A stretch of 28,722 nt of DNA from Anaerolineaceae bacterium. Lineage in GTDB: Bacteria; Chloroflexota; Anaerolineae; Anaerolineales; Anaerolineaceae. The translations under genes were made by a program, and so were the position numbers. The notes beneath the pieces were generated by a model. The model searched no databases, was not told where the DNA came from, and saw only the letters and a program-made list of their open reading frames with translations. This document shows positions 1 to 7,916 of this stretch, piece by piece. The stretch lies in contig DQHW01000042.1 in NCBI GenBank assembly GCA_003524305.1, positions 37,189 through 65,910 on the forward strand. The letters run 5' to 3'. Each line of letters starts with the position of its first letter. Position 1 is the stretch's first letter.

Positions 1-397
1 TACGCAGCCGTACTTGCTCAGACGCAATAAAGCTATAAGGAATTCCAATGATCAGTTTTAATGCGATCTGGTCTTTCGTGCGGCGCACCACCACACCTGA
101 AAACTCGATCACCGATTCATCCAAAAATTTTATAGCGCCAGTCACAATATCATCAGGCAGCAGATTCATGCGCGGAACATGAAAACGGATCCCCGTTTCG
201 CTTATATCCAAAAGTTGATAAGTGCGATAACGGATGGTTAATTCGGGTAAGTATTTTTTAGGGCAATCAGGAGGATAGTAAACTCTCACGTAATCGCGCT
301 GATTCACCAAACCCAATGGGGATGGTTCTGAATTCCCTGGGGATACTTCTGTTTGATTTGTTGTCGATTTAGTTAATGTCAATTCAGCTTCACTCAC
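1..397 (-). CDS. PilZ-domain protein (3' end outside window)
   Basis: An uninterrupted leftward frame runs from a GTG at 397 off the left edge, so the C-terminus is missing. About 132 residues are visible. They contain both hallmarks of the cyclic-di-GMP-binding PilZ domain: an RxxxR motif (QRDYVRV, around residue 36) and a D-x-S-x-x-G motif (LLDISETGIRF), followed by the expected beta-strand pattern. By family knowledge PilZ proteins change activity or partners on binding c-di-GMP, often in motility or exopolysaccharide control; the target here is unknown. The first 30 residues are polar and low in hydrophobicity, so the protein is probably cytosolic. An in-frame TAA lies immediately before the GTG, so no earlier start is possible, but there is no good ribosome binding site. 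A later GTG or TTG could be the true start. Confidence 0.8.
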   Translation of the reverse strand, partial: MSEAELTLTKSTTNQTEVSPGNSEPSPLGLVNQRDYVRVYYPPDCPKKYLPELTIRYRTYQLLDISETGIRFHVPRMNLLPDDIVTGAIKFLDESVIEFSGVVVRRTKDQIALKLIIGIPYSFIASEQVRLR

Positions 398-446
398 TTA
401 AGATAAACACAAATTTTTGGTTATCAATTCAAAGTTGCCGTTTAAA

Positions 447-455
447 AGTATAGCA
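447..455 (-). promoter_or_regulatory. Extended -10 promoter element for the PilZ gene
   Basis: Read leftward, this is TGCTATACT, an extended -10 box about 50 nt upstream of the GTG of the PilZ gene. No convincing -35 box is seen at the right spacing, which is tolerated for extended -10 promoters. The rest of the 398-604 gap is AT-rich and shows no gene. Confidence 0.4.
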
Positions 456-604
456 GTTTATTCTCTTATAGAGTGAGGGCATAGATCAGAAATTTCAATT
501 TCGAGGCACAAAATTTTTATAGAAATGGTTGACGTATACCCCTTCAGGCGAGGCATCCCGGTCAAACATTGAAAATATTTACTGTCCTTTCTTGTCTGAA
601 TCCG

Positions 605-1192
605 TTAATCGTTCAAACCTTTGCCGTTCAAAATTTGCTCAATGTATTTTTCGACCCTTGCCGCTCGAGTTTTAGATTGCTTGGGAGCGCCAAAAAAGAG
701 GAGGTAGGCTCTTTGTCGGCCTGGTGTTAAAGCATAGAAAGCCGCGCTCAATTCTTCGCTTTCATCCAGTTTGGCTTGAAATTCATCAGCCACTGCAAAC
801 TCAGTTGCCTGTTTGAATTGCACTTTCAAGCCGGATTTCTCCACTTCAATTGCCTCATAAACATATGCTTTGAGGATGGGTTCCAAAGCAAGGATCTCTT
901 GAAGATTGGTGAACCTCACCTGGCGTGCGGATTGAACATTTTCAGTCTGTTGGATGAGAATCCCCTCTGGATCTTTCAACAAGACCCCCTTGTGAAACAG
1001 GAGCGCGCAATATTCTTTAAAGACATGAATGAGCACAATGTTGTTTTTTTGAAAAGTGTAACACGGGCATCCCCACTTCAATTCTTCGGTTAACGGGCAA
1101 TCAAGCATGATGGTTCTCAATGCCCTGACCTCTGCTTGCCATTTGATCTCTTTGTTAAAATACCAATCCACCTTGGGATTCATGTTATTCAT
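605..1192 (-). CDS. YdeI/DUF1801-like protein
   Basis: A 195-residue protein of the YdeI (OmpD-associated) group. The N-terminal part (about residues 10-110) resembles the DUF1801 fold, with a conserved LKWGCPCYTF stretch and a following beta-rich part. The C-terminal part carries the family signature LTPGRQRAYLLFFGAPKQ and a basic helix ending in KYIEQIL. No enzymatic function is established for the family; some members have been linked to stress or peptide resistance. The frame is open to 1279, but the start is placed at 1192 because GGAGG sits 8 nt upstream of that ATG. It reads leftward towards the PilZ gene, about 200 nt away, and is probably a single-gene unit. Family assignment is firm, role unknown. 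Confidence 0.8.
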   Translation of the reverse strand: MNNMNPKVDWYFNKEIKWQAEVRALRTIMLDCPLTEELKWGCPCYTFQKNNIVLIHVFKEYCALLFHKGVLLKDPEGILIQQTENVQSARQVRFTNLQEILALEPILKAYVYEAIEVEKSGLKVQFKQATEFAVADEFQAKLDESEELSAAFYALTPGRQRAYLLFFGAPKQSKTRAARVEKYIEQILNGKGLND

Positions 1193-1281
1193 TTTCTGGT
1201 CCTCCATAATTAGCGGGGTTCCAACTAACCGGTACTTCGTTGACCTGCAATTATCTGCAAGAAAATCCGCTATTAACACAG

Positions 1282-1297
1282 TACAATTGTAATTATA
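1282..1297 (-). promoter_or_regulatory. Putative promoter with palindrome for the YdeI-like gene
   Basis: Reading leftward, a TATAAT (1297-1292) is followed at once by the perfect 10-bp palindrome TACAATTGTA (1291-1282). This lies about 95 nt upstream of the ATG at 1192. The overlap of -10 box and palindrome suggests an operator, but no -35 or cognate regulator was identified. Confidence 0.3.
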
Positions 1298-1366
1298 CTA
1301 TTTTGTCTAATTTTTATCTTATTTATCCTATTGTTGGGTTCTACTTAACGCAACCGACTCTTCTGT

Positions 1367-3052
1367 TCAAGGTCTTTCGTAATACTGAACTATTCCCCCG
1401 TAAAATTCGACCTCCCTGGTCAATTTCATTTGTGATGCAATCGTTTGTGGGATCAGCCCCAACGGATCAGTGTATGAATCATGACTGTAAACCAGAAAAA
1501 CGCTGTCATATCCTTTTAATTTGGAAGTCAAAGCCGGGATATGCTCTTCAGTCATCAAAGGTTCGAGGATGCCATCGCCAACCAGATCAAAGGGTAAGCC
1601 CTGTTTTTCCAATCGCAAATATTGGTGGGTTTCATAGGATTCAATGTAATAATTGAACGGAATTTCAACAAAGTTGGAGTTAAATAACACCAGATCATCG
1701 TCTTCAGCCAGGCCCGCCACCGTACGCGCAGCGGTATTCCAATCTTCTTTATTAAAGAATCTGAAATAATCACTGACCGAAAACAGGTTAATGGTCACCA
1801 GACCGCCCAGAATTAAGATCACCAGGATACGATACTTTAATTTGGCGATCCCGGCCGCCAGAAGCAGTATCAGTGGAAGAGTGATCCAGATTAGAGTTCG
1901 GCCAGAAAAAATCGGCCGCCAGATGCCTGCCAAGAGCTCTCCCAGCAAGGGGGTTGCAAACAAGAGCGCCAGGAATATAAACTGTGAAATCTTTTTCCAG
2001 AAATGCACCAACCCCAGGAAAAATACTAGCCCGAAAAAGATCCAGATTCCCGTAGTCAGATTGGACGGCAGCGGAGCAGATGGATTTACAAGCGATTTAA
2101 GAGTCTGCACTATGGTTTCCCAGGTTGTTGCGGGAATCCAAAATCTTTTGTAGACCGAACCAGCCTGCTTGATAAAGGAAAATATCCATGGCAGCCAAAG
2201 GATGAGAATGCAGATGTGGGCTTTGATCCAATTTAAAAAAGAGGGAGCCTGAAAAGCAGGTTGAGCACCCGGCTTGATTTTCGTTTGATAAAGCATCAAC
2301 CCAAGCACAAAAATATTTACAGCCACAGGGAAGAAGACAGCCGTATTATGGCTGTAAAGTGCTAGTGTTGAAAACAAGATAAAAGCCATCCAGGTCAAGT
2401 CAGTCTCTACCTCATGAATGGGCAGCCAATGGTGACGCAAAACCCACGCCCTCCATCTCTTCTGAAGCGGCGTTTCAACCCTATAACTGAAAGGCTTGTT
2501 GCTAGCGGGTTCCACCGGAGCTGCTGATCGCCACGTATGCAGGTAGTCTTTGAATTGACTGCCGATGGGTTTGGACGAGCGCGGATCAGAAAGCAGCCTG
2601 ACCAGGGCATAGACTGCCACTGACACATTGAACATCAACAGGGTGTACATGCGCGCTTCTTGCGCGTAATAAACATTGAAAGGTGAAAACGCCAAAAAAG
2701 AAGCAGCAGCCACCCCCATTAATGGTCCAGACATGCGTTTGCCAATCAAATAAATGATTGGAATGGTGGCTGTACCGAAAAGCACAGAAAAAAGGCGGAC
2801 AAAATATGGAGAGGAACTATTAAGCCCAATCCAAAAATGGAGCAGAAAATAATAAAGCGGTGGATGTTGATCAATCTTGACCACCCATTGCAGCATCTCA
2901 CCAACTTTTAAATTAGCCATCCAAATACTGAAAGTTTCATCCAGCCACAACCCTTTGGAATCAAGCAGAAGAAGGCGCAAAAAGAAGCCGGCAATGGTGA
3001 TAAATAAGGCTATCCATGGTGCAGCATCTTCAAGATCGATATCATCGTTCAT
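1367..3052 (-). CDS. GT39/ArnT-type membrane glycosyltransferase
   Basis: A 561-residue polytopic membrane protein of the GT-C superfamily (PMT/ArnT-like, glycosyltransferase family 39). After a first membrane helix (about residues 12-32) comes a loop with the acidic pair DE (LDETFS, 38-39), the expected catalytic/metal region, and then DQHPPLYY (61-68), the second hallmark of bacterial GT39 proteins. About ten hydrophobic segments follow, interrupted by a basic cytoplasmic loop near 155-210. The C-terminal about 110 residues form a soluble, probably extracytoplasmic, domain. Such enzymes transfer a sugar from a polyprenyl-phosphate donor to lipid, glycan or protein; the acceptor cannot be deduced. 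The start is supported by AAGGA about 11 nt upstream. No other glycan genes lie nearby. Confidence 0.85.
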   Translation of the reverse strand: MNDDIDLEDAAPWIALFITIAGFFLRLLLLDSKGLWLDETFSIWMANLKVGEMLQWVVKIDQHPPLYYFLLHFWIGLNSSSPYFVRLFSVLFGTATIPIIYLIGKRMSGPLMGVAAASFLAFSPFNVYYAQEARMYTLLMFNVSVAVYALVRLLSDPRSSKPIGSQFKDYLHTWRSAAPVEPASNKPFSYRVETPLQKRWRAWVLRHHWLPIHEVETDLTWMAFILFSTLALYSHNTAVFFPVAVNIFVLGLMLYQTKIKPGAQPAFQAPSFLNWIKAHICILILWLPWIFSFIKQAGSVYKRFWIPATTWETIVQTLKSLVNPSAPLPSNLTTGIWIFFGLVFFLGLVHFWKKISQFIFLALLFATPLLGELLAGIWRPIFSGRTLIWITLPLILLLAAGIAKLKYRILVILILGGLVTINLFSVSDYFRFFNKEDWNTAARTVAGLAEDDDLVLFNSNFVEIPFNYYIESYETHQYLRLEKQGLPFDLVGDGILEPLMTEEHIPALTSKLKGYDSVFLVYSHDSYTDPLGLIPQTIASQMKLTREVEFYGGIVQYYERP

Positions 3053-3306
3053 TGTTTTCGTATTCCTTCAATTTGGAAAATTACAAAACAGTACAAAAAA
3101 CAATCCAATAATTAAAATAATTACCCAACTCTTAAGAAGTAACCGTTTCAATTACCAGATGCGGTTCAACTGCTCCAGAATATAAAGTATGGGTTTTTTT
3201 TATTGCAAATAATTAATTATACGAAAAAACTGTGATTAGGTTTTAGGACCACTATTTGTAATTCAGGTTAAATTGTAAAAACATATATTCTTATCAGTTA
3301 CAAAAA

Positions 3307-3411
3307 TTAACTACTATTTTCTGATTTGTTGGATTCACGAGGTACGTGCTGAAACTCCAAGGCACTTTTTGTCTCATAATCCCAATCTCCTTCAGGAGTG
3401 TAATTGAACAT
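3307..3411 (-). CDS. Tiny hypothetical ORF (34 aa)
   Basis: A 34-codon leftward frame starting MFNYTPEGDWDYETKS and ending in TAA. The frame stays open for at least 17 codons upstream of the ATG, so this may be the tail of a degraded gene rather than a complete one. The residue mix (acidic, aromatic, no low-complexity bias) looks protein-like, but there is no ribosome binding site and I recognise no family. Confidence 0.2.
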   Translation of the reverse strand: MFNYTPEGDWDYETKSALEFQHVPRESNKSENSS

Positions 3412-3429
3412 ACCCGAACGGAGCAGCGC

Positions 3430-3462
3430 GGATTCGAACCTCAAAAAAATAGGTGCGAATCC
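3430..3462. repeat. Hairpin between GT39 and DUF4190-like genes
   Basis: GGATTCGAACC (3430-3440) pairs with GGTGCGAATCC (3452-3462) with one mismatch and an 11-nt A-rich loop. It may end transcription of the DUF4190-like gene, although no T run follows on the minus strand. Confidence 0.35.
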
Positions 3463-3502
3463 AAAAACCTTTAACACCCCCGGTTCTCATTGTTGAGTAC
3501 AC

Positions 3503-3859
3503 TCAGTGCAGAAATTCAGCCAGGCTAAAGATCACCCCGACCGCCAATCCAAAGAGGATCCAACTTAAGCCAAGAACAATACCAATCCAGCCGAATAACT
3601 TACCCTTCTCAACATGCCCCTCTTTCTTTATCTGGTTGAGTGAAATAATCCCGGTAACCAGCGCTGTGATGGCGCAAAAATTCCGTACCATGGTTGATGC
3701 ATCCATGATGGGAAGAATAACCCGATTTACAAACTCAACAGTTTGGTGCGGAAAAATAACAGTCTGCAACACCCAATATAAGCAAAGACTTAAGAGGGCA
3801 ACCAGACCAGTTATGAAACTGATTATTGCCATTCGATTTATTCTTTTCGAAGTTCGCAT
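3503..3859 (-). CDS. DUF4190-like small membrane protein
   Basis: A 118-residue protein with three hydrophobic segments (about 10-33, 55-73, 84-112). The pattern of a short helix pair followed by a basic loop (LNQIKKEGHVEKGKLFGW) and a Gly-rich last helix (IGIVLGLSWILFGLAVGVIF) matches the DUF4190 arrangement. No function is known for that family. The start at 3859 is the only good ATG; the ribosome binding site is weak (GTGAG). DTE-1 lies 48 nt upstream of it, so it sits between DTE-1 and the hairpin at 3430. Confidence 0.6.
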   Translation of the reverse strand: MRTSKRINRMAIISFITGLVALLSLCLYWVLQTVIFPHQTVEFVNRVILPIMDASTMVRNFCAITALVTGIISLNQIKKEGHVEKGKLFGWIGIVLGLSWILFGLAVGVIFSLAEFLH

Positions 3860-3907
3860 GTTTGTCTCACTTAAACTAAATTGTATTTCTTGATTAATTC
3901 TTACAAT

Positions 3908-4003
3908 TCACCAGGCTTGCATCACCGGTTTGAACTTACGAAGAAGGGAGTAAAGAGCTAATCCGCATACAATCACCTTTTGCGCCTGCTGTCGTCGTGG
4001 TTC
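3908..4003 (-). repeat. DTE-1: DUF35-tail element, degraded, no hairpin
   Basis: Read leftward, this copy ends in codons K-F-K-P-V-M-Q-A-W-stop (stop at 3908-3910), matching the KFRPVM end of the DUF35 gene at 17682. It belongs to the subfamily with an insertion after the conserved GGGTA position (a GAAGAAGGGAGTAAAGAGC-type segment on the plus strand). The upstream part (ATACAATCACC...) is recognisable but eroded. No terminator hairpin or heptamer array is attached. It follows the DUF2200 gene (ends 4051). Confidence 0.65.
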
Positions 4004-4050
4004 TCAGAAGGTTACCCTGCCACAGCAACTAACATTGTATGTTAAAAAAT

Positions 4051-4401
4051 TTACTGCCGCAAAATCCTCTCCATCGCCCTGCCTTTTGCAAGTTCATCAA
4101 TCAGTTTATCCAGATAGCGAACCTTTTGCATCAACGGGTCTTCGATCTCTTCAACGCGAATGCCGCAAACAACACCCGTAATCAATGAGCTGTTTGGATT
4201 ATAAGCCGGCGCTTGTGCAAAAAAGGTTTCAAAATCATTCCCGTTTTCGATTTGGCTTTCCAAACCTGCCTGATCGTAACCGGTCAACCAGCAAATGACC
4301 TGGTCTACTTCAGCTTTGGTACGGGTTTTTCTCTCGGCTTTTTGTACATAGAGCGGATAAACTCTCGCGAATTTCATTGCACCAATAGGTTGTCGTGCCA
4401 T
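4051..4401 (-). CDS. DUF2200 family protein
   Basis: A 116-residue protein that matches the conserved DUF2200 pattern over its whole length: FARVYPLYVQKAERKTRTKA, then VICWLTGYDQAGL, a DFETFFAQAP motif, then TGVVCGIRVEEIEDPLM and YLDKLIDELAKGR near the C-terminus. The function of the family is unknown; it is a small soluble protein common in Gram-negative bacteria and often encoded alone. The frame is open to 4467, but the ATG at 4401 is chosen because GGAGG lies 7 nt upstream and homologues start at about this point. It sits alone between DTE-1 and DTE-2, fitting the one-unit-per-interval pattern. Confidence 0.88.
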   Translation of the reverse strand: MARQPIGAMKFARVYPLYVQKAERKTRTKAEVDQVICWLTGYDQAGLESQIENGNDFETFFAQAPAYNPNSSLITGVVCGIRVEEIEDPLMQKVRYLDKLIDELAKGRAMERILRQ

Positions 4402-4514
4402 GCTTATTCCTCCAAAAGTTAAAAAAATAATCCCAAATCTGGCGACTAATTTTTTACAACTAATCAATGTTGTATTAGTATCTCATTATACATTCCAGAG
4501 GTTCAAGAATTTAA

Positions 4515-4580
4515 AGTGCCCATCCATCAGACAGGCACTCACGGTTTACAATCCACTGCTCACGAATTACTTTGATACCA
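4515..4580 (-). repeat. DTE-2: terminator hairpin and heptamers, tail missing
   Basis: AGTGCC (4515-4520) pairs with GGCACT (4534-4539). To the right are heptamers such as GTTTACA, ATCCACT, GCTCACG and AATTACT. No DUF35 tail is recognisable. It lies just past the stop of the nucleotidyltransferase-like gene (4593) and probably acts as its terminator, although the T run is short here. Confidence 0.6.
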
Positions 4581-4592
4581 ATTAATACCTTA

Positions 4593-5180
4593 TCAATCAG
4601 CCATTCCCTTACTCATCTGAATGGCTCTTTGCAATAAATCCTGAATATTTAATTGGTCTGCCCACTTCTGTAAATATTCAAAATCCAACCGGTCACTTTG
4701 TATATCCAATACCCCCAAAATATCTCGCCACTGCCGTTCAGAGGATTCACCTCCCGCGCGGAACCATTCCAACTTTGCCAGGATGATATCTTCGGCGGTC
4801 GAAAAATAAGCCTGATCCTCCGGCGCATCCCCTACTGATTGAGAAATACGCCGCTGCATCTGATTTAAATCAAAAGCGCGCTGCTTCAAAAGAAACCCAT
4901 CTACCTTGAACATGGTTTCAAGATGGATTAAGTTAAAGCTGTTGTTATGCTGAATGGCATCCAGAATCATATCCGCATCAATATAAAATTCACTTTCCAG
5001 GGATTCGACCAGAGGCAGAACCTGTTCTGGCTTGATATCCACAACCAGATCAGCATTCATTGTAGCCCTGACAATTCCGTGTACCGCCGATGCGAGAGAG
5101 CCGCCGATTAGATAGAGAATCCCCAGGCGATCAAATGCAGATATGACTTTCAAAGTAACTTGAATGGGTTCGGAGAGCAT
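4593..5180 (-). CDS. Nucleotidyltransferase-like protein (AbiEii/DUF6036-like)
   Basis: A 195-residue protein with the N-terminal layout of minimal nucleotidyltransferases: a helix, then GGSLASAVHG (27-36), then RATMNADLVVDI (38-49), where the family usually has D-x-D. The first carboxylate of that pair is Asn here (AAT codon, one base from GAT), so metal binding may be impaired. A later AEDIILAKLEWFRAGGE segment matches the K-rich helix seen in AbiEii-type toxins and their relatives. The gene starts 1 nt after the stop of the 84-aa gene, so the two are almost certainly co-transcribed. Such pairs often behave as toxin-antitoxin modules; that role is inferred here. Confidence 0.7.
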   Translation of the reverse strand: MLSEPIQVTLKVISAFDRLGILYLIGGSLASAVHGIVRATMNADLVVDIKPEQVLPLVESLESEFYIDADMILDAIQHNNSFNLIHLETMFKVDGFLLKQRAFDLNQMQRRISQSVGDAPEDQAYFSTAEDIILAKLEWFRAGGESSERQWRDILGVLDIQSDRLDFEYLQKWADQLNIQDLLQRAIQMSKGMAD

Positions 5181-5181
5181 G

Positions 5182-5436
5182 TCAGTTTTTAACGATTAGA
5201 GGGCCATACACCCGGTTGGCAAGCTCAGATCCAAGGATCAGGTCTGCCAGGCGGCGGCGCAACATTTCTGCGGAATCATCCGGGTGACGCGAGCACAACC
5301 CGGAAAAAGCCAGGGTTATGACGGTTTGGTTCATCTGCCCAAGCATGGCAAGTTTGCGTGCCGGGCTCGTCTGACGCAATAATTGGAGCTGCAATGTCGT
5401 GATTTCTGGGCGGGTGTCAGACAAGATTTCGATCAT
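5182..5436 (-). CDS. 84-aa partner of the nucleotidyltransferase-like protein
   Basis: A small, mostly helical, soluble protein. A conserved-looking core runs QLQLLRQTSPARKLAMLGQM, then TLALSGL-like TLAFSGLCSRHPDDS, then MLRRRLADLILGSELANRVYG. I recall similar short proteins placed directly before nucleotidyltransferase-like genes in Chloroflexota and Cyanobacteria, without a described function. The frame is open to 5514, but the ATG at 5436 is preferred because a strong extended -10 box (TGCTATAAT) ends 6 nt before it, suggesting a leaderless mRNA. It could be the antitoxin or adaptor of a two-gene module. Confidence 0.65.
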   Translation of the reverse strand: MIEILSDTRPEITTLQLQLLRQTSPARKLAMLGQMNQTVITLAFSGLCSRHPDDSAEMLRRRLADLILGSELANRVYGPLIVKN

Positions 5437-5442
5437 AAAATG

Positions 5443-5451
5443 ATTATAGCA
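5443..5451 (-). promoter_or_regulatory. Extended -10 box, candidate leaderless promoter
   Basis: TGCTATAAT read leftward, with TATAAT at 5448-5443 and exactly 6 nt (CATTTT) before the ATG at 5436. Transcription would begin at or next to the start codon. No Shine-Dalgarno sequence is present. Confidence 0.5.
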
Positions 5452-5535
5452 TTTTCCAAAAGTGGTTGAATGAAAGATACTAGTAAGTTTGATAACCAGT
5501 CCATTCCTAACCACTACTCACTAATTTCTTCCAAC

Positions 5536-5694
5536 AAAATAGTGCCCATCCACCAGACAGGCACTTCCTAATCACTAATAACATATCACTGAACTTACAT
5601 CATCGGGCAGAACTTATACCCGTACACGATAATCCCTTTGCGATCACCGTCATCGCGGATCTTACAGGTAACCATTTCAACCCCACTTGCCGAT
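5536..5694 (-). repeat. DTE-3: DUF35-tail element with open reading frame
   Basis: One of the best preserved copies. The hairpin is AGTGCC (5541-5546) with GGCACT (5560-5565), followed on the minus strand by a T-containing tract. Heptamers (TAATCAC, TAATAAC, ATATCAC) fill 5566-5594. The tail reads, without interruption, V-E-M-V-T-C-K-I-R-D-D-G-D-R-K-G and then IIVYGYKFCPMM-stop (stop 5595-5597), matching about 22 of 27 residues of the DUF35 C-terminus. Homology stops sharply at GAT (5692-5694), the same point as in DTE-11. It follows the flavin reductase-GyrI gene (ends 5747) and would terminate it. Confidence 0.8.
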
Positions 5695-5746
5695 TATAAC
5701 GTTTTATATAGTTGTTAGGCGGTTGTTGAATAATTTTGCGACGATA

Positions 5747-6784
5747 TCATGATATTCGTTGAACTGGTATTAGGATTATAGTCTCTAATTTTTCAGGCGG
5801 TGTTAGAGATGGATCATTGATGTAAAACTCGTAAACAAGTCCGGTTCCCTCAAACCCATTCGCATGGATGAATTCATGGAAAGATGACAATGTACTGCTC
5901 ATTTTTTCATAAGGTCCTACATACGTGCATTTTGCGAACCTACCGCCATTCATCCTGCCGACATTGATTTCGCCATTTCCTTGCACTGCGGACTTAAAAA
6001 TAAATCCAACCTTTATTTCAGCTTCGGGTTCCAATCCTTCATTTCGAATTACGAGAGGACCTTCTATTGGTTGTGCACCAAAATGCTCTGCGTGTCTTAA
6101 AACTTCCTGTATTGCGTTTCCAATCCCGTTAGCCTGGATATCACAAGATTTGTACAGAAAGTATTTGGGTGATCTATTGACTATTTCAAAATCATGGCTG
6201 TCAGAATTTGATTGCTTTTTTGATGCATAATCCCACCCGATTGAGAATGCTTTACCGATTGAATCACCCACAACCCGATATTGACGATCTAACCCTGTTA
6301 AGAGTGGATTAATCTTTATTATGTCCGCAGGTTGTCCTTTCTTGTAAAGATCCTGATTCACATATGCTTGGACAATCTCGCCAAAGTAGATCGTATCCAT
6401 GGCAAAATCAACTTTTTGCCCAGTATATTTACATTCGCACACAATTGGAAACTCTTCTATCATCGGAGCAGTTTTAAGCTCCCCATAAAAAGAAGAGAAG
6501 AGGCATGATTTATCCACAGATCTGCCACTCACTAATCCACAATAATCTGTTTCAAGAAGATTATCCACTGTTGGAACGTTAACGCTGAAGGTTTCGTTTT
6601 GCAGCAAACCGCGAACAGAGTAATGTTTTCGATTAAGGCTGATACCAATGATGGGCGGCTTTATGTTTACGCCACTCACAAAACCAACCGCCAGATAATT
6701 GGGTTTTCCGTCTACATTTGTTCCCACAACCACTGTTGGAACGACAGGCATAGGAATGAAAGGGCCTACTTTTATCTTCTCCAT
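5747..6784 (-). CDS. Flavin reductase-like protein fused to a GyrI-like domain
   Basis: A 345-residue two-domain protein. Residues 1 to about 170 resemble the FMN-binding flavin reductase-like (DIM6/NTAB split-barrel) family: PNYLAVGFVSGVNIKPPIIGISL (28-50), NETFSVNVPT (63-72) and a later GEIVQAYV strand. After a polar linker (186-197), residues 198-343 resemble the GyrI-like/AraC effector-binding fold: DFEIVNRSPKYFLYKS, then GRFAKCTYVGPYEKM and a C-terminal IILIPV strand. Fusing a redox domain to a ligand-binding domain is uncommon. The start is supported by GGAGG 6 nt upstream. It follows the AraC/GyrI gene by 59 nt and is probably co-transcribed. Substrate unknown; a ligand-gated flavoenzyme or self-sensing reductase is possible. 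Confidence 0.75.
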   Translation of the reverse strand: MEKIKVGPFIPMPVVPTVVVGTNVDGKPNYLAVGFVSGVNIKPPIIGISLNRKHYSVRGLLQNETFSVNVPTVDNLLETDYCGLVSGRSVDKSCLFSSFYGELKTAPMIEEFPIVCECKYTGQKVDFAMDTIYFGEIVQAYVNQDLYKKGQPADIIKINPLLTGLDRQYRVVGDSIGKAFSIGWDYASKKQSNSDSHDFEIVNRSPKYFLYKSCDIQANGIGNAIQEVLRHAEHFGAQPIEGPLVIRNEGLEPEAEIKVGFIFKSAVQGNGEINVGRMNGGRFAKCTYVGPYEKMSSTLSSFHEFIHANGFEGTGLVYEFYINDPSLTPPEKLETIILIPVQRIS

Positions 6785-6843
6785 TTGTTACCTCCACGTA
6801 CCAATTATAGAGAAAGGTTTAAATTTCTGCGTTTCCATTCTTG

Positions 6844-7743
6844 CTAACTTTGTACTAAAGGAATAGCAATATCAAATATCCACTTACTTTCTGGATGTTC
6901 CTGGCCATTATTGTAATAAATCTCATAACATGGTTCAGGTCGACATTCAATTCCACTTTCAATAAGCCATTGAAATGATTCCTCCCAGGCTTTTCTGAAA
7001 CCATCACTACCGGTTTCAAACCGGCAAAAAGCCCAAACACCTCCTCCAATTTTTTGGATAAAGATGGGATCAGAAGGGTCTATATCATTCGATAGAGTCA
7101 AGCAACAATCAAAACGACATTTATCAAGAGGAGTAATATCTGGATTATCCCAATATAATGCTAATATTTTGGAGGGTCCAATAATTGTTTTTTGCTTTGC
7201 CCAAGTGAGTAATTCTTTAAAACCATTTTCACATGATTCCGGAAACATTCCAATACGTCTAACAGTCGCGGCCTTTGATTCTGGCATTTCTTGAATGGTC
7301 ACTTGCTTCAAATAGCTCTTCTCCGCGTTGCCGATGAGGACGGGCTCGAATTCATTAAGCACAGAACGGTTCTGAAAATTATTTGCTTGCTTTTTTCGAT
7401 ACTCTGTCGGTGAGGCGTCATATCTTTGTCTGAAGATTTTTGCAAAATTCTGCGAACTCGAGAAGCCACAAGACAATGCAATTGAGGTCACATCCTTTTC
7501 GGGATATCCCAACAAACGATTGGCGGCTAATTCCACGCGCAATCTTCGCGTGAATTCCGCCACATTTTCGCCAACAACAGCTTTGAATATTCTATGAAAA
7601 TGGAACGGGGAAAATGACGTGATATTGGCAATTTCGGTTAATGTAACTTCTCGTTCAATATATTGGCTGATGTAGTTCATAGCCGTAAAAATTCGATTTC
7701 GATAATCAGTATGTTGTAATGAATAAATCGCTTCTTCGCTCAT
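6844..7743 (-). CDS. AraC-family regulator with GyrI-like ligand domain
   Basis: A 299-residue transcription factor. Residues 18-120 form a double helix-turn-helix of the AraC/XylS type, placed N-terminally as in Rob/SoxS-like proteins: VTLTEIANITSFSPFHFHRIFK (33-54) and DVTSIALSCGFSSSQNFAKIFR (84-105). Residues 146-297 are a GyrI-like effector-binding domain ending in WIFDIAIPL. By family this is a multidrug- or stress-type regulator that senses an amphipathic or cationic ligand. Its downstream neighbour carries a second GyrI-like domain, so both may bind the same compound. The ATG at 7743 has only a weak GAAAG about 9 nt upstream. Confidence 0.88.
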   Translation of the reverse strand: MSEEAIYSLQHTDYRNRIFTAMNYISQYIEREVTLTEIANITSFSPFHFHRIFKAVVGENVAEFTRRLRVELAANRLLGYPEKDVTSIALSCGFSSSQNFAKIFRQRYDASPTEYRKKQANNFQNRSVLNEFEPVLIGNAEKSYLKQVTIQEMPESKAATVRRIGMFPESCENGFKELLTWAKQKTIIGPSKILALYWDNPDITPLDKCRFDCCLTLSNDIDPSDPIFIQKIGGGVWAFCRFETGSDGFRKAWEESFQWLIESGIECRPEPCYEIYYNNGQEHPESKWIFDIAIPLVQS

Positions 7744-7916
7744 AACGATACACTTTCAATACTTTTTTATTATGGAAATCCCTTATGATAATGTTACCCA
7801 TACGGATGTGAATATTGATAATTACTTACCGAGCGAAACTTCAACTGAAGCAATCAGCAATAATTGATCAAAAGCGCTAAATATTATACAAATATAAGGC
7901 TAGCGTTTAATATAAA

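Larger units (their letters stand above)
3053..3502. other. 450-nt gap with a hairpin and one tiny ORF
   Basis: The gap between the DUF4190-like gene and the GT39 gene is AT-rich, with no recognisable gene in 3053-3300. It holds a short leftward ORF (3307-3411) and an imperfect hairpin (3430-3462), listed separately. No DTE copy is recognisable here. Confidence 0.5.

Noticed and set aside
1240..1656. Rightward 138-codon ORF
   Set aside because: It lies antisense to the GT39 gene and has no protein-like pattern or ribosome binding site.
3425..3442. tRNA fragment (GGTTCGAATCC on the minus strand)
   Set aside because: It looks like a T arm, but no matching acceptor or anticodon arms exist, and the sequence is better explained as one arm of the hairpin 3430-3462.
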